From NCBI RefSeq assembly GCF_014649375.1, contig NZ_BMSX01000013.1, positions 111,814 to 175,813 on the forward strand: a DNA stretch of 64,000 nt, in the 5' to 3' direction. Numbering within the stretch: the first letter of the stretch is position 1; each line of letters starts with the position of its first letter. A program made the position numbers and the translations under genes. Below are positions 23,366 through 31,824 of this stretch, piece after piece. The stretch comes from Streptomyces aurantiogriseus (GTDB lineage: Bacteria > Actinomycetota > Actinomycetes > Streptomycetales > Streptomycetaceae). The notes under the pieces were generated by a model. That model was not told the origin of the DNA. It ran no database searches and was given only the letters and a program-made list of their open reading frames with translations.

Positions 23366-25341
23366 CGCAGCGCCTCCCTCACCTGCGCGACCGTGAGCCA
23401 CGCCTGCGGCGCCAGGATCTTCGTCACCTGCGGGGCGAAGGACGGGGAGGAGACGACCACCTCCGCCGTCGGACCGTCCGCGATCACCTCGCCCTCGGCC
23501 AGCAGGACGACCCGATGGGCCAGCTCGGCGGCCAGTTCCACGTCGTGCGTGGCCAGCACGATCGCGTGACCGGCGGCGGCCAGCTCCCGCAGTACGGCGA
23601 CCAGGCGGGCCTTCGCCGCGTAGTCCAGGCCACGGGTCGGCTCGTCGAGGAGGAGCAGGGGCGGGCGCGCGGTCAGGACGATCGCCAGTGCGAGCGTGAG
23701 GCGCTGGCCCTCGGAGAGGTCGCGGGGGTGGGTGTCGTCGGTGATGCCGGGGAGCAGGTCGGAGACCAGGGCACGGCAGGTGCCGGGGGCGGCCCGCGCG
23801 TCCCGGTCGGCGGCCGCGCACTCGGCGGCGACCGTGTCGGTGTAGAGGAGGTCGCGGGGTTCCTGCGGGACCAGTCCGACACGGCGGACGAGGTCGCGGG
23901 GCGGTGTGCGGTGGGGGACCGTCCCGCCTACGCGGACGGTCCCGGCGGACGGTTCGACCAGGCCTACGAGCGTGTTGAGGAGCGTGGACTTTCCGGCGCC
24001 GTTGCGGCCCATGAGGGCGAGGGTCTCGCCGGGGGCGACGGTGAGGTCGACGCGGCGCAGGGCCTGGACATGGGCGCGGCGGACGGCGAGGGCGTGGGTC
24101 TCGGCGGGGGGAGGGGCAGTAGCGGCCGCTTTCGGGGAGGCCTGTGCGCGGCCGCGCCTGCGGCCCAAGGAGAGCCATCGCGAGACGGCGGCGGGAGGAC
24201 GGGGCGCGGGGACCGCAGGTGCGGGGAGCGGAGGTGCGGTGTCCGTCGGCACCGGGTCGGCTGCCGCGTCTGCTGGATCGGCTGCTTCTTCTGCTGAATC
24301 GACCCTGGGTCGCGCTGGATCGGCCGTGGGCCGGGCGGGGGTGTCCGTGGGGCGTGCGGAGGTGGCAGAGGGCTGCGTCGGGTCGGCCGGCGTGCGGGGC
24401 CGGCCAGAGGCTGTGTCCCGGCTCGGGTCCGTCGCGGCGCCCGCCGTCTCCCCGAGTGGCTCGTGCTGCTCCGTCCGGATCGAGCCGGTCCCCGCGCCCC
24501 CCGTTTTCGCGAGTCGCTCGTGCCGCTCCGCCAGCCGCTCGCGGAGACTCGCCGCCCGGCGGCGGGCGTCCCGGACCGTCAGCGGCAGGGGGGACCAGCC
24601 TGCCAGGCGGCCCAGGTCCACCACCGGCGGGTACACCGGGGACACGGCCATGATGTCGGCCGGGGCGCCGAGCACCGGAGCCGCGCCGGGGGCGGGCAGA
24701 AGGGCGACCTGGTCGGCGTACTGCAGGACGCGTTCCAGGCGGTGTTCCGCGAGCAGCACCGTCGTACCGAGGTCGTGGACGAGGCGGAGGAGGACGGCGA
24801 GGACCTCCTCGGCGGCGGCCGGGTCGAGGGCGGAGGTCGGTTCGTCGAGGACGAGGACGCTGGGGTGCGGGGTGAGGACCGAGCCGATCGCGACGCGCTG
24901 CTGCTGGCCGCCGGAGAGGGTGGCGAGGGGGCGGTCGCGCAGGGCGGCCAGGCCGAGGAGGTCGAGGGTCTCCTCCACGCGGCGGCGCATCACGTCCGGG
25001 GGCAGGCCCAACGACTCCATGCCGTAGGCGAGTTCCTCCTCGACCGTGTCCGTCACGAAGTGGGAGAGGGGATCCTGGCCCACCGTGCCCACGACGTCGG
25101 CGAGTTCGCGCGGTTTGTGGGTGCGCGTGTCGCGGCCGGCGACCGTGACGCGGCCGCGCAGGGTGCCGCCCGTGAAGTGTGGGACGAGACCGCCGACCGT
25201 GCCGAGAAGGGTCGACTTCCCCACGCCGGACGGGCCGGCGAGGAGGACGAGTTCACCTTCGGGGATGCTGAAGTCCACGCCTTGGACGGTGGGTTCGGAG
25301 GCGCCGTCGTAGGTCACTGAGACGTTCTCGAAGCGGATCAC
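23362..25341 (-). CDS. ECF transporter double ATPase (EcfA-EcfA' fusion)
   Basis: 659 residues from GTG 25341 (GTGA overlap with EcfT). Two ABC domains sit in one chain. The first has LLAGPSGVGKSTLLG, LSGGQQQRVAIGSVL and VLVLDEPTSALDP. The second has LMGRNGAGKSTLLNTLVG, LSEGQRLTLALAI and LLLLDEPTRGLDY. They are joined by a long Ala/Pro/Asp/Thr linker. It energises import through EcfT. Four neighbouring start/stop overlaps imply tight stoichiometric coupling. Confidence 0.92.
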   Translation of the reverse strand: MIRFENVSVTYDGASEPTVQGVDFSIPEGELVLLAGPSGVGKSTLLGTVGGLVPHFTGGTLRGRVTVAGRDTRTHKPRELADVVGTVGQDPLSHFVTDTVEEELAYGMESLGLPPDVMRRRVEETLDLLGLAALRDRPLATLSGGQQQRVAIGSVLTPHPSVLVLDEPTSALDPAAAEEVLAVLLRLVHDLGTTVLLAEHRLERVLQYADQVALLPAPGAAPVLGAPADIMAVSPVYPPVVDLGRLAGWSPLPLTVRDARRRAASLRERLAERHERLAKTGGAGTGSIRTEQHEPLGETAGAATDPSRDTASGRPRTPADPTQPSATSARPTDTPARPTADPARPRVDSAEEAADPADAAADPVPTDTAPPLPAPAVPAPRPPAAVSRWLSLGRRRGRAQASPKAAATAPPPAETHALAVRRAHVQALRRVDLTVAPGETLALMGRNGAGKSTLLNTLVGLVEPSAGTVRVGGTVPHRTPPRDLVRRVGLVPQEPRDLLYTDTVAAECAAADRDARAAPGTCRALVSDLLPGITDDTHPRDLSEGQRLTLALAIVLTARPPLLLLDEPTRGLDYAAKARLVAVLRELAAAGHAIVLATHDVELAAELAHRVVLLAEGEVIADGPTAEVVVSSPSFAPQVTKILAPQAWLTVAQVREALR

Positions 25342-26522
25342 GACGGGTCCTTGGGAGGGTTCTCGGGGTGGGGCGCTGGTGCGAGGAAGGCGGGGAGGAG
25401 GCCGACGAGGATCGCCGCCGCCGGCCAGAGGGGGAGGGTGGGGGCCGTGAGGGGAACCACGGTGGGGTGGAGGGCCGTCGGGTCCGAGGAGGCCGCGAGT
25501 GTGAGGAGCGCGGCCACCGCGATGCCGGACGCGGCGACCAGGCGGGCGCGCGGGGTCCAGCGGTCGGCGCGGTAGCGGGTGCGGGGGGAGCGGCGGCCGC
25601 CGAGGTGGAGTCCGGCGAGCGCGGCTGCCAGGCCGGCGAGGAGGACCGGGAGGCCGTAGGTGCCGCCGGCCGCGGTGAGGAGTCCGTACGTTCCCGCGCA
25701 GACGCCGAGCAGGCCGCCGAGGGTGAGGGCGGCTGTCGTACGGCGGACGGGGGCGGGGACGTCGGCGGTACGGCCGTAGCCGCGGGCGTCCATCGCGGCG
25801 GCGAGGGCGATGGAGCGTTCCAGGGCGCCTTCGAGGACGGGGAGAGCGACCTGGAGCAGGCCGCGCAGGCCCTTGTCCGGGCGGCCCCGGAGGCGGCGGG
25901 CCGCGCGGAGGCGTTGGACGTCGGCGATGAGGTGCGGGGCGAAGGTGAGGGCCACGACGACGGCGACTCCGGCCTCGTACAGGGCGCCGGGGAGGGACTT
26001 CAGGAGACGGGAGGGGCTGGCGAGGGCGTTCGCCGCGCCCACGCAGACCAGGAGGGTGGCCAGGCGGAGGCCGTCGTACAGCGCGAAGAGGACGCCCTCG
26101 GCGGTGACCTTGCCGCCGAGGCGGATGCCCTGGGCCCAGGCGGGGAGCGGGACTTCGGGGAGGGTGAGGATCACGTGGGTGCCGGGGACGGGGGAGCCCA
26201 GGGCGATGACGAAGAGGAGGCGGATGAGGAGGACGGCGAGGGCCAGGTGGAGGAAGGCGGAGTAGGAGCGGGACCAGGGGGTGTTCGGGCGGCAGGCGAT
26301 GACCACGTAGGCGGAGGTGGTGAGGAGGAGGGCCAGGAGGAGGGGGTTGGTGGTGCGGGTCGCTGCCGTGCCCAGGGCGAGGGACCAGAGCCACCAGGCT
26401 CCGGGGTGGAGCTGAGCGCGGGGCCGGCGCTGAGGGGTGGGGGCGCTGACCCGCGCTCGTGAGGTGCCGCTTTCTGTGGGACGGGCGCCGCCCCGGCGGC
26501 ACGACTGCCCACAGCTACGCAT
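25338..26522 (-). CDS. ECF transporter transmembrane component EcfT (CbiQ-like)
   Basis: 394 residues from ATG 26522, overlapping the upstream gene by eight bases. Several N-terminal helices (TNPLLLALLLTTSAYVVIA; FLHLALAVLLIRLLFVIALG) and coupling-helix motifs RLRAARRLRGRPDKG and ALAAAMDARGYGR, the ARG/A-x-x-A-R-G-Y signature of EcfT. The C-terminal part has extra helices. It links the S component to the double ATPase. Confidence 0.9.
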   Translation of the reverse strand: MRSCGQSCRRGGARPTESGTSRARVSAPTPQRRPRAQLHPGAWWLWSLALGTAATRTTNPLLLALLLTTSAYVVIACRPNTPWSRSYSAFLHLALAVLLIRLLFVIALGSPVPGTHVILTLPEVPLPAWAQGIRLGGKVTAEGVLFALYDGLRLATLLVCVGAANALASPSRLLKSLPGALYEAGVAVVVALTFAPHLIADVQRLRAARRLRGRPDKGLRGLLQVALPVLEGALERSIALAAAMDARGYGRTADVPAPVRRTTAALTLGGLLGVCAGTYGLLTAAGGTYGLPVLLAGLAAALAGLHLGGRRSPRTRYRADRWTPRARLVAASGIAVAALLTLAASSDPTALHPTVVPLTAPTLPLWPAAAILVGLLPAFLAPAPHPENPPKDPS

Positions 26523-27159
26523 TCCTGCGCCGCCGTGCCTGCCACACCGCCGCCGCTGCCAGGGCGGCGATCAGGGTTCCGCCCGCGTACACGCCCACCG
26601 AAGGGCCGCCGTCCTCTCCGTCCTCCCCGCTCTTCTCCGTCGTCGTCGGCTGCTTGCCCGTGGTCACCTGTTCGCCGCAACCCGACTTCGGGTAGCCCGC
26701 GATCGCGCACAGCAGGGCGTTCGTGTCGTAGCGGAGGGGCTTGGCCACGGAGGCCAGGGCCTCTGCCGAGGTCGCGTCCTCGGGGAGCCGGGCGCAGGTC
26801 GTGCGGGAGGCGGGTGGGGCTTCTCCTGTGGGGGCGTCCGCCTTCGTGCCGAAGTCGATGAGCAGGGCCACCCGCTTCCGGCCCTCCTTCGCGGGTGTCC
26901 TCGCGCAGATCGCCGCGAAGGACGTCGCGCCGCGTGGCTGGGCCGCGTCCTGGGAGTTCTCGCTGATCGCGAAGCGGAAGCCCTGGACGGTGCCGTCGGC
27001 GGGGCGGGCCGTGGAGGGGCCCTCGGTGGCGTAGATCCAGCGTTTGCCGTCGTGCTCCCAGAAGGACCAGTAGCGGTAGCCGGCGGCCTGGGCCTGGCCG
27101 GGGCCGGCCAGTGGCAGGAGCAGCGCGGCGAGGACGAGGGCGGCGCAGCGGCGTATCAC
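26515..27159 (-). CDS. SCO2322-family secreted protein with C-terminal anchor
   Basis: 214 residues from GTG 27159, in a GTGA overlap with the upstream gene. Signal peptide (VIRRCAALVLAALLLPLAGP through AQA), then GYRYWSFWEHDGKRWIYATE, GFRFAISENSQDAAQPRG and several cysteines. A C-terminal helix (GVYAGGTLIAALAAAAVW) and Arg-rich end anchor it. RefSeq names the family after SCO2322 of S. coelicolor. Function is unknown. Here it sits between a secreted solenoid protein and the importer, which suggests an extracytoplasmic step in cobalamin capture. Confidence 0.85.
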   Translation of the reverse strand: MIRRCAALVLAALLLPLAGPGQAQAAGYRYWSFWEHDGKRWIYATEGPSTARPADGTVQGFRFAISENSQDAAQPRGATSFAAICARTPAKEGRKRVALLIDFGTKADAPTGEAPPASRTTCARLPEDATSAEALASVAKPLRYDTNALLCAIAGYPKSGCGEQVTTGKQPTTTEKSGEDGEDGGPSVGVYAGGTLIAALAAAAVWQARRRRNA

Positions 27160-28397
27160 GGCTGCTGCTTCCTGCGGCCGCTGATGAGGAAGCCGATGCC
27201 GATGCCGGCGACGAGGAAGACGCCGATGGTCCACCAGGTGCCGTAGCCGTCGTCGGAATCCTTGGAATCGTCGTCCGTGTCCTTCTCGCCCTGGTCGTCG
27301 TCCGCCTTGTCGGTGGCCGTCTTGTCCGTCGACTGCGGCGTCGGGCCCGTCGCGTTCAGGGCCGCGACCAGGTCCGTTCCGCCGAACGCGCGCGGGTCCG
27401 TCCCCGTCGCGTGGGCCGCGAAGATCAGCTGGGCGTAGGCGGCGGGGCCGCTCTGCTTCGCCCAGGCGCCGGCGTTCTGCTCGAGCCACTTCAACGGCTT
27501 CTGCGCCTGCTCCGCGCCGCCCTGCGCGGCGAGCGCGACCACGGCGTCGGCGGTGTTGCCGTAGTCGGGCTGGTCGGTGGCACCGGGGAGCGCCGACTTC
27601 AGGTAGCCGTCCTTCGCGACGGACCTGGCCAGGTAGGCGGCGCCGTTGCCGGCGGCCTGCTGCGGGGTCGGGTTGCCCGCGTCGGCGCAGGCGGCGGGGT
27701 CCGTCTTCTGGCCGGCCTCGGGCGCCAGGCCCTTGCCGAGCGCGCCGAGGACGCCCGCGGCCGTCGCGTCCGCGTTCGCCGACAGCTTGCCCTGCTTGTC
27801 GGGCTGGTAGGCGAAGGCGCCGCCGGCGTCGCAGGCGAGGGCGAGCTTCATCAGGGTGTCGTACGGGGACCGGTCGCCCTTGACGACCTTGGACGGGTCC
27901 TCCCCGGCCGCCGCCAGCGCGCCGACGACGACGGACGTCGAGTTCGTGTCGCTGGCGCCGCCGGGGGCGTAGCCCCAGCCACCGTCCGCGTTCTGGACGG
28001 ACTTCAGCCAGGTGACGGCCTTCTTCGTCTCCGCCTCGTGGCCGCCGAGGGCCGCGAGGGCCTGGACGGCGGCGGCCGTGCTGTTGGTGTCGACCATGAG
28101 CATGGCGTCGCAAGCCTCGGCGGGGTCGGCGCGGAAGGCGGCGAAGGCGCCGTTCGCGCACTGCTGCCCGGTCAGCCAGTTCACGGCCTTCTCCGCCGGC
28201 TGCACCCCGGCCGTGTCCTGGGCGAGCAGCGCGAGCGACTGGCGCCAGACGCCGTCGTACGTGGGATCGGTGCTGCCGTACAGGCCGGAGGGAACCGCCA
28301 CCGACGGAGACGGCGAAGGGGACGCGGCCACGGCGGGCGTGGCGGCGCCGATCACTGCGGTGGCGGCCAGGACCGCGGCGCTGCGGCGGACGTTCAT
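27156..28397 (-). CDS. Exported prenyltransferase/squalene-oxidase-repeat protein, predicted cobalamin-binding
   Basis: 413 residues from ATG 28397. Signal peptide ending TPAVAA, then an alpha/alpha-toroid: repeated AVNWLTGQQCANGAFAAF, AVTWLKSVQNADGGWGYAPG and similar QxxDGG(W/F)xY units with NSTAAAVQAL helices. An acidic linker (TDKADDDQGEKDTDDDSKDS) leads to a C-terminal anchor (WWTIGVFLVAGIGIGFLISG). The fold is shared with intrinsic factor/transcobalamin. With a cobalamin riboswitch directly upstream, a surface B12-binding role is a reasonable inference. Confidence 0.85.
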   Translation of the reverse strand: MNVRRSAAVLAATAVIGAATPAVAASPSPSPSVAVPSGLYGSTDPTYDGVWRQSLALLAQDTAGVQPAEKAVNWLTGQQCANGAFAAFRADPAEACDAMLMVDTNSTAAAVQALAALGGHEAETKKAVTWLKSVQNADGGWGYAPGGASDTNSTSVVVGALAAAGEDPSKVVKGDRSPYDTLMKLALACDAGGAFAYQPDKQGKLSANADATAAGVLGALGKGLAPEAGQKTDPAACADAGNPTPQQAAGNGAAYLARSVAKDGYLKSALPGATDQPDYGNTADAVVALAAQGGAEQAQKPLKWLEQNAGAWAKQSGPAAYAQLIFAAHATGTDPRAFGGTDLVAALNATGPTPQSTDKTATDKADDDQGEKDTDDDSKDSDDGYGTWWTIGVFLVAGIGIGFLISGRRKQQP

Positions 28398-28412
28398 GAT
28401 CGGCGGGTGCCT

Positions 28413-28427
28413 CTCCCTGTCAGGGAG
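28413..28427 (-). promoter_or_regulatory. RBS-sequestering hairpin between the riboswitch and the first ECF-operon gene
   Basis: CTCCCTGACAGGGAG on the minus strand is a perfect 7-base inverted repeat whose 3' arm is the ribosome-binding sequence (AGGGAGAGG) of the 28397 gene. It is a plausible expression platform: ligand binding upstream could favour this stem and block translation. Confidence 0.6.
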
Positions 28428-28514
28428 CCGGGCAGCACGGGACATCCCGGCGGCTCGGCTCCGTAAACCTCGACGGTGCCGTGCGACGGCGCGGGCTGCC
28501 GGCGCACGTGAGCC

Positions 28515-28640
28515 GGTCACGGTCCCGTCCGGGGCAGTCCGGCTCGCCGACCCCGAAGGGCGGTTCACGGTTGCGGGTCAGCGCCGGATTTGCACCGGCT
28601 TCCCCCCGTACGGGTGTGATGACGACCCGGCCACTCTACT
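28515..28640 (-). promoter_or_regulatory. Cobalamin riboswitch
   Basis: The minus strand carries GCCGGTGCAAATCCGGC, then GCTGACCCGCAACCGTGA, then a B12-box-like GAGCCGGACTGCCC. This is the conserved cobalamin aptamer core (28564-28607) with its 3' elements. It lies about 120 bases upstream of the secreted solenoid gene and heads the whole five-gene importer operon. The outer boundaries are approximate. Confidence 0.92.
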
Positions 28641-28693
28641 CGCCCGTACGAAACGCCCTGAGGGGCGCCTGTGAGCGCGGGTAGGTTCGGGCC

Positions 28694-29368
28694 ATGACGA
28701 CCACGGGGAGGGCGCCGGGCCGACTGCTCGGCTCGGGCCGTACGGCCGACGTGTACGAGATCGACGAGGCATGGGTGCTGCGGCGCGACCATGCGGGGTG
28801 GGACGACGCGGCTGCCATGGGGGCGGTCATGGCGCACGTCCGGGCGCACGGCTACCCAGCGCCCGCTGTACGGCCCTCCGACTCGCGCACCGACCTGGTG
28901 ATGGAACGGCTGGACGGGCCGACGATGGTCCAGGCGTTCGTGGCGGGCGCGCTGGACGCCGAGGAGGTGGGCGCCACGCTCGCCCGGCTGCTGCGCGCGC
29001 TGCACGCCGTCCCCGCCCGCACGTCCGGCGCCGGGGTCGGCGTGCTCCACCTCGACCTGCATCCCGAGAACGTGATCCTCACGGCCGACGGTCCCCGGGT
29101 CATCGACTGGGCCACCGCCGAGGAGGGCGACCCGGGGCTCGACTGGGGCATGTCCGCGGTGATCCTCGCCCAGGTCGCCGTCTCCGCCGAGCCGCTCGCC
29201 GCCCCGGCCCGCGCGATGCTGACCGCCTTGCTCGCCGACCCGTCCGACCTCACCGAGGAGGGCCTGACGGAGGCGCTGCGGCGACGGGCGGCGAATCCGA
29301 CGATGAGCGCGGAGGAGGTCGGACTCCTGGGCGCGGCCGGGGAGTTGGTCCGCTCGCTGGTGGCCTAG
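28694..29368 (+). CDS. APH-fold phosphotransferase
   Basis: 224 residues. A short N-lobe (RLLGSGRTADVYEIDEAWVL) and the catalytic loop LHLDLHPENVILTADGPRVI followed by DWATAEEGDPGLDWG mark the aminoglycoside phosphotransferase/choline kinase fold. The D and N of HLDLHPEN and the DW metal-binding aspartate are present. It is shorter than classical APH enzymes but complete. The substrate is unknown. It is divergent from the cobalamin operon. Confidence 0.82.
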   Translation: MTTTGRAPGRLLGSGRTADVYEIDEAWVLRRDHAGWDDAAAMGAVMAHVRAHGYPAPAVRPSDSRTDLVMERLDGPTMVQAFVAGALDAEEVGATLARLLRALHAVPARTSGAGVGVLHLDLHPENVILTADGPRVIDWATAEEGDPGLDWGMSAVILAQVAVSAEPLAAPARAMLTALLADPSDLTEEGLTEALRRRAANPTMSAEEVGLLGAAGELVRSLVA

Positions 29369-29392
29369 AGGTTTCCGGCGGCCCGGAGGTTT

Positions 29393-29836
29393 CTAGAGGT
29401 GGGGCGTGGGGCCGCCGAAGGGCAGGAACACCGTCCGGGTCTCCAGCAGCCAGTGGCCCTCCGGGGAGCGGCGGAAGGCGTCCTCGTAGGTGCCGATCTG
29501 GATCGGGGGCCCGGCGGGGACCATGCCGCCGTCGTAGCCGTCGACGCGGTACGTCGTGAAGTACGAGGTCGCCGTGGCCGTCTCCGCGGAGGTCACCTCG
29601 ACGAGGACGTTCGACATCAGGCGCCGGGAGAGCCGGTCGGCGGGACGCGAGCCGAAGTACACGCGCAGGGCGTCGCGGCCCCGGACCAGCCGGTCGCCGG
29701 CCGGCCACGCCCAGGTGCCGTCCTCGGTGAACAGCTCGGCCACGGACGCGGGTTCCTCGAAGTCGAGCCGCTTGACCAGGTCGAGGAGCAGCCGCTGGCA
29801 GGCGCGCTCGGCGAGGAGCTGCTCGATGGGGTCCAT
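29393..29836 (-). CDS. SnoaL-like (NTF2-fold) protein
   Basis: 147 residues from ATG 29836. MDPIEQLLAERACQRLLLDL, FTEDGTWAWPAGDRLVRGRD and LVEVTSAETATATSYFTTYR, then EDAFRRSPEGHWLLETRTVF: the pattern of SnoaL_4/ring-hydroxylating-dioxygenase-beta-like proteins. The small cone-shaped fold serves many isomerases and hydratases. A role in steroid or aromatic metabolism is possible given the neighbours but not shown. An upstream extension would run into the tandem repeat and was rejected. Confidence 0.82.
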   Translation of the reverse strand: MDPIEQLLAERACQRLLLDLVKRLDFEEPASVAELFTEDGTWAWPAGDRLVRGRDALRVYFGSRPADRLSRRLMSNVLVEVTSAETATATSYFTTYRVDGYDGGMVPAGPPIQIGTYEDAFRRSPEGHWLLETRTVFLPFGGPTPHL

Positions 29837-29936
29837 ACGGACGTTGGTAGCAGGGGCGCCCGGTCGGGGGCGGGTGAGTCGGACGGACCTCTGGTGAATG
29901 GTGCCGGTACGGATGGTGAAGCGGGCGCAGGCGCTG

Positions 29937-30080
29937 CACGGTGAAGCGGCCACGGGTGCCACGGTGCAGTGGCCGCGGATGCCGCACGGTGCAGTGGCCG
30001 CGGATGCCGCACGGTGCAGTGGCCGCGGATGCCGCACGGTGAAGCGGTCACGGGTGCCGCACGGTGAAGCGGCCGCAGGC
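29937..30080. repeat. 25-base tandem repeat (about six units)
   Basis: Units of the form CACGGTGCAGTGGCCGCGGATGCCG begin at 29937, 29960, 29985, 30010, 30035 and 30060. Units 2-4 are identical. Units 1, 5 and 6 carry GTGAAGCGG(C/T)CACGGG variants. It fills the 253-base gap between the SnoaL-like and MBL genes. There are no unique spacers, so it is not CRISPR. Confidence 0.85.
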
Positions 30081-30089
30081 ACTGCTGCC

Positions 30090-31145
30090 TCACACCGCCA
30101 CGTACGCCACCGGCTCACTCCCCGCCACCGCCTCCGCGCGCCCCAGCTTCACCAGCCGGCGCAGATGCGCCTCTGCCTCCGAGACCGCGATGTTCCTCGA
30201 CCCGTACGGGATCTGCTCCCAGGGCCGGTTCCACTCCATGCGCTCGGCGAGCTGCCAGGGGGTGAGGGGCTCTGCCAGCAGCCCCTGGAGGTCGGTGAGG
30301 CGGTCCTCGTGGTGGGCGAGCAGCTCCCGTACCCGGGAGGGGGCGTCGGTGAAGGCGTGCTGGTGGGCGGGGAGGATCTCGGCGGGGGCGAGGCGGCCGA
30401 CGCGTTCGAGGGAGTCGAGGTAGTCGCCGAGGGGGTCGGTGACGGTGTCGTCGTCGGGGTCCTCGTACAGGCCGATGTGCGGGGTGATCTCGGGGAGCAG
30501 ATGGTCGCCGGAGAACAGCCGGCCCCGGCCGGGGAGCCGGGCCGGGTGATTCTCTTCCAGGTGCAGGCAGACGTGGCCCGGTGTGTGGCCCGGGGTCCAG
30601 ATCGCGCGCAGGCGGCGGCCGGGGAGGTCGAGGAGCTCGCCGGGGACGATCTCCCGGTCGGGGAGGGCGGGGGAGAGGCCGGGCAGATGCCGGCGGCGGG
30701 CCGTGCGCAGGGGCGCCACGTGCTCCTCGGGGGCGCCGGCGGCCACCAGCTTGTCCGTCATGTACGTGTACCAGCGCTCGGGGCGGGTCGCACGGGTCCG
30801 CCGGACGATCGCGCCGTCCGCCGCGTGCAGCGCGATCCAGGCCCCGGACGCCTCCCGCACCCTGCCCGACAGGCCGTGGTGGTCGGGGTGGTGGTGGGTG
30901 ATGACGACGCCGTACAGCTCGGTGACGGAGGTGCCGCAGGAGGTCAGTCCGGCGGTGAGGGCGTCCCAGGCGGTGGGGTCGTCCCAGCCGGTGTCGACGA
31001 GGACCGGGCCGCGGTCGGTGTCGACGACGTACACGAGCGTGTGTCCGAGGGGGTTGTCCGGAATGGGCACGCGGATCGACCGCACGCCTCCGCCGTGGTC
31101 GTACGTCGTCGGGGCCACGGGGTCCCCGTCCAGGATGCTTGTCAT
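30090..31145 (-). CDS. MBL-fold metallohydrolase
   Basis: 351 residues. Metal ligands: THHHPDHHG (the HxHxDH motif), TPGHTPGHVCLHLEE, FSGDHLLPEITPH and ILPAHQHAF. About 90 C-terminal residues form a winged-helix-like cap (ERMEWNRPWEQIPYGSRNI, then EAEAHLRRLVKLGRAEAV), as in LACTB2-type hydrolases. Such enzymes hydrolyse thioesters, lactones or other esters. The promoter carries the CTGAC-N5-GTCAG palindrome shared with sterol genes in this window, so an acyl-CoA thioesterase role in that pathway is a reasonable guess. Confidence 0.88.
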   Translation of the reverse strand: MTSILDGDPVAPTTYDHGGGVRSIRVPIPDNPLGHTLVYVVDTDRGPVLVDTGWDDPTAWDALTAGLTSCGTSVTELYGVVITHHHPDHHGLSGRVREASGAWIALHAADGAIVRRTRATRPERWYTYMTDKLVAAGAPEEHVAPLRTARRRHLPGLSPALPDREIVPGELLDLPGRRLRAIWTPGHTPGHVCLHLEENHPARLPGRGRLFSGDHLLPEITPHIGLYEDPDDDTVTDPLGDYLDSLERVGRLAPAEILPAHQHAFTDAPSRVRELLAHHEDRLTDLQGLLAEPLTPWQLAERMEWNRPWEQIPYGSRNIAVSEAEAHLRRLVKLGRAEAVAGSEPVAYVAV

Positions 31146-31172
31146 CTGCCCTCCGTCCCACGGCCATTGCCC

Positions 31173-31200
31173 ACTATAACCAGAACTGACGGCCTGTCAG
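31173..31200 (-). promoter_or_regulatory. Promoter and CTGAC-N5-GTCAG operator of the MBL-fold gene
   Basis: On the minus strand CTGACA (31195-31200) and TATAGT (31173-31178) are spaced 16 bases apart, a good vegetative-type promoter 28 bases upstream of the start codon. The perfect palindrome CTGACGGCCTGTCAG at 31186-31200 covers the -35 box, a repressing position. Confidence 0.7.
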
Positions 31201-31244
31201 ATCACCTGGGACGGCCCGGCCGCAGCCCCGGTCTGACGCCGGCG

Positions 31245-31283
31245 CCAGGGCCTGCCCGGCGGATCTCGCCGGACAGGCCCTGG
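31245..31283 (-). terminator. Long hairpin after the DUF1062 gene
   Basis: CCAGGGCCTGCCCGGCG and CGCCGGACAGGCCCTGG pair over 17 positions with one mismatch around a 5-base loop. It begins 13 bases past the DUF1062 stop. Confidence 0.8.
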
Positions 31284-31296
31284 TCCCGAGGAGGGC

Positions 31297-31824
31297 TCAG
31301 CGCTTGAGCGTGAAGGTGAAGTCACCGGAGAGCTTGCCGCTCAGCCGGACTGCCGAAACGAGCTTCCCCTCCGTGATCAGCCGCTCGACCTCGGCCCGCG
31401 AAAGACCGCAACCCTCAGCGATCAGTCGCACCGGCCGGACAGGGATCCGCGCCGCAAAGCGGACCGAGACGTCGATCACCTCGCGGTCCAGATGATCCGA
31501 TCCGCCGGTGTCGAGTCGCCAGGCGCCGTCCCAGTCGAGGGCGATGCGGTTACGGCGCCGCACGACCGGATCCTGGAGCAGCTCAGCTGCCAGGCCAGGG
31601 TCGTTGTCATGCATCCGGTCCAGCAGCTCAGGCCGTACGGAGCGCACGTTCATCCGCTCCAGGACCGTGAGCTTCGCCGTGTCCCCGCAAGCGGTACAGA
31701 GCACGAGGAGCCAGGCGTCGAGGAGCTTGTGGTTCGCGTTGACGCGAAATTTGCCGTTCGCCCGGAAGCGCTCGGACGCGCACGCGTGGCAACGGCGGAG
31801 AACGGTCGGCAGGCAGGTGGGCAT
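31297..31824 (-). CDS. DUF1062 domain protein
   Basis: 175 residues from ATG 31824 (GGGTGG upstream). A zinc-ribbon-like start (CHACASERFRANGKFRVNAN ... CTACG) precedes KLLDAWLLVLC, RFAARIPVRPVRLIAEGCGL and a C-terminal S4-like segment SRAEVERLITEGKLVSAVRL. The arrangement is that of DUF1062: four-cysteine zinc site, linker, then an RNA-binding-like half. Function is unknown. GTG 31845 is an alternative start. The flanking 255 bases (31846-32100) hold only the terminator at 32062 and no convincing gene. Confidence 0.82.
   Translation of the reverse strand: MPTCLPTVLRRCHACASERFRANGKFRVNANHKLLDAWLLVLCTACGDTAKLTVLERMNVRSVRPELLDRMHDNDPGLAAELLQDPVVRRRNRIALDWDGAWRLDTGGSDHLDREVIDVSVRFAARIPVRPVRLIAEGCGLSRAEVERLITEGKLVSAVRLSGKLSGDFTFTLKR

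Noticed and set aside
29937..30080. Regular 25-base repeats considered as a CRISPR array
   Set aside because: Units are directly adjacent with no unique spacers and there are no cas genes.
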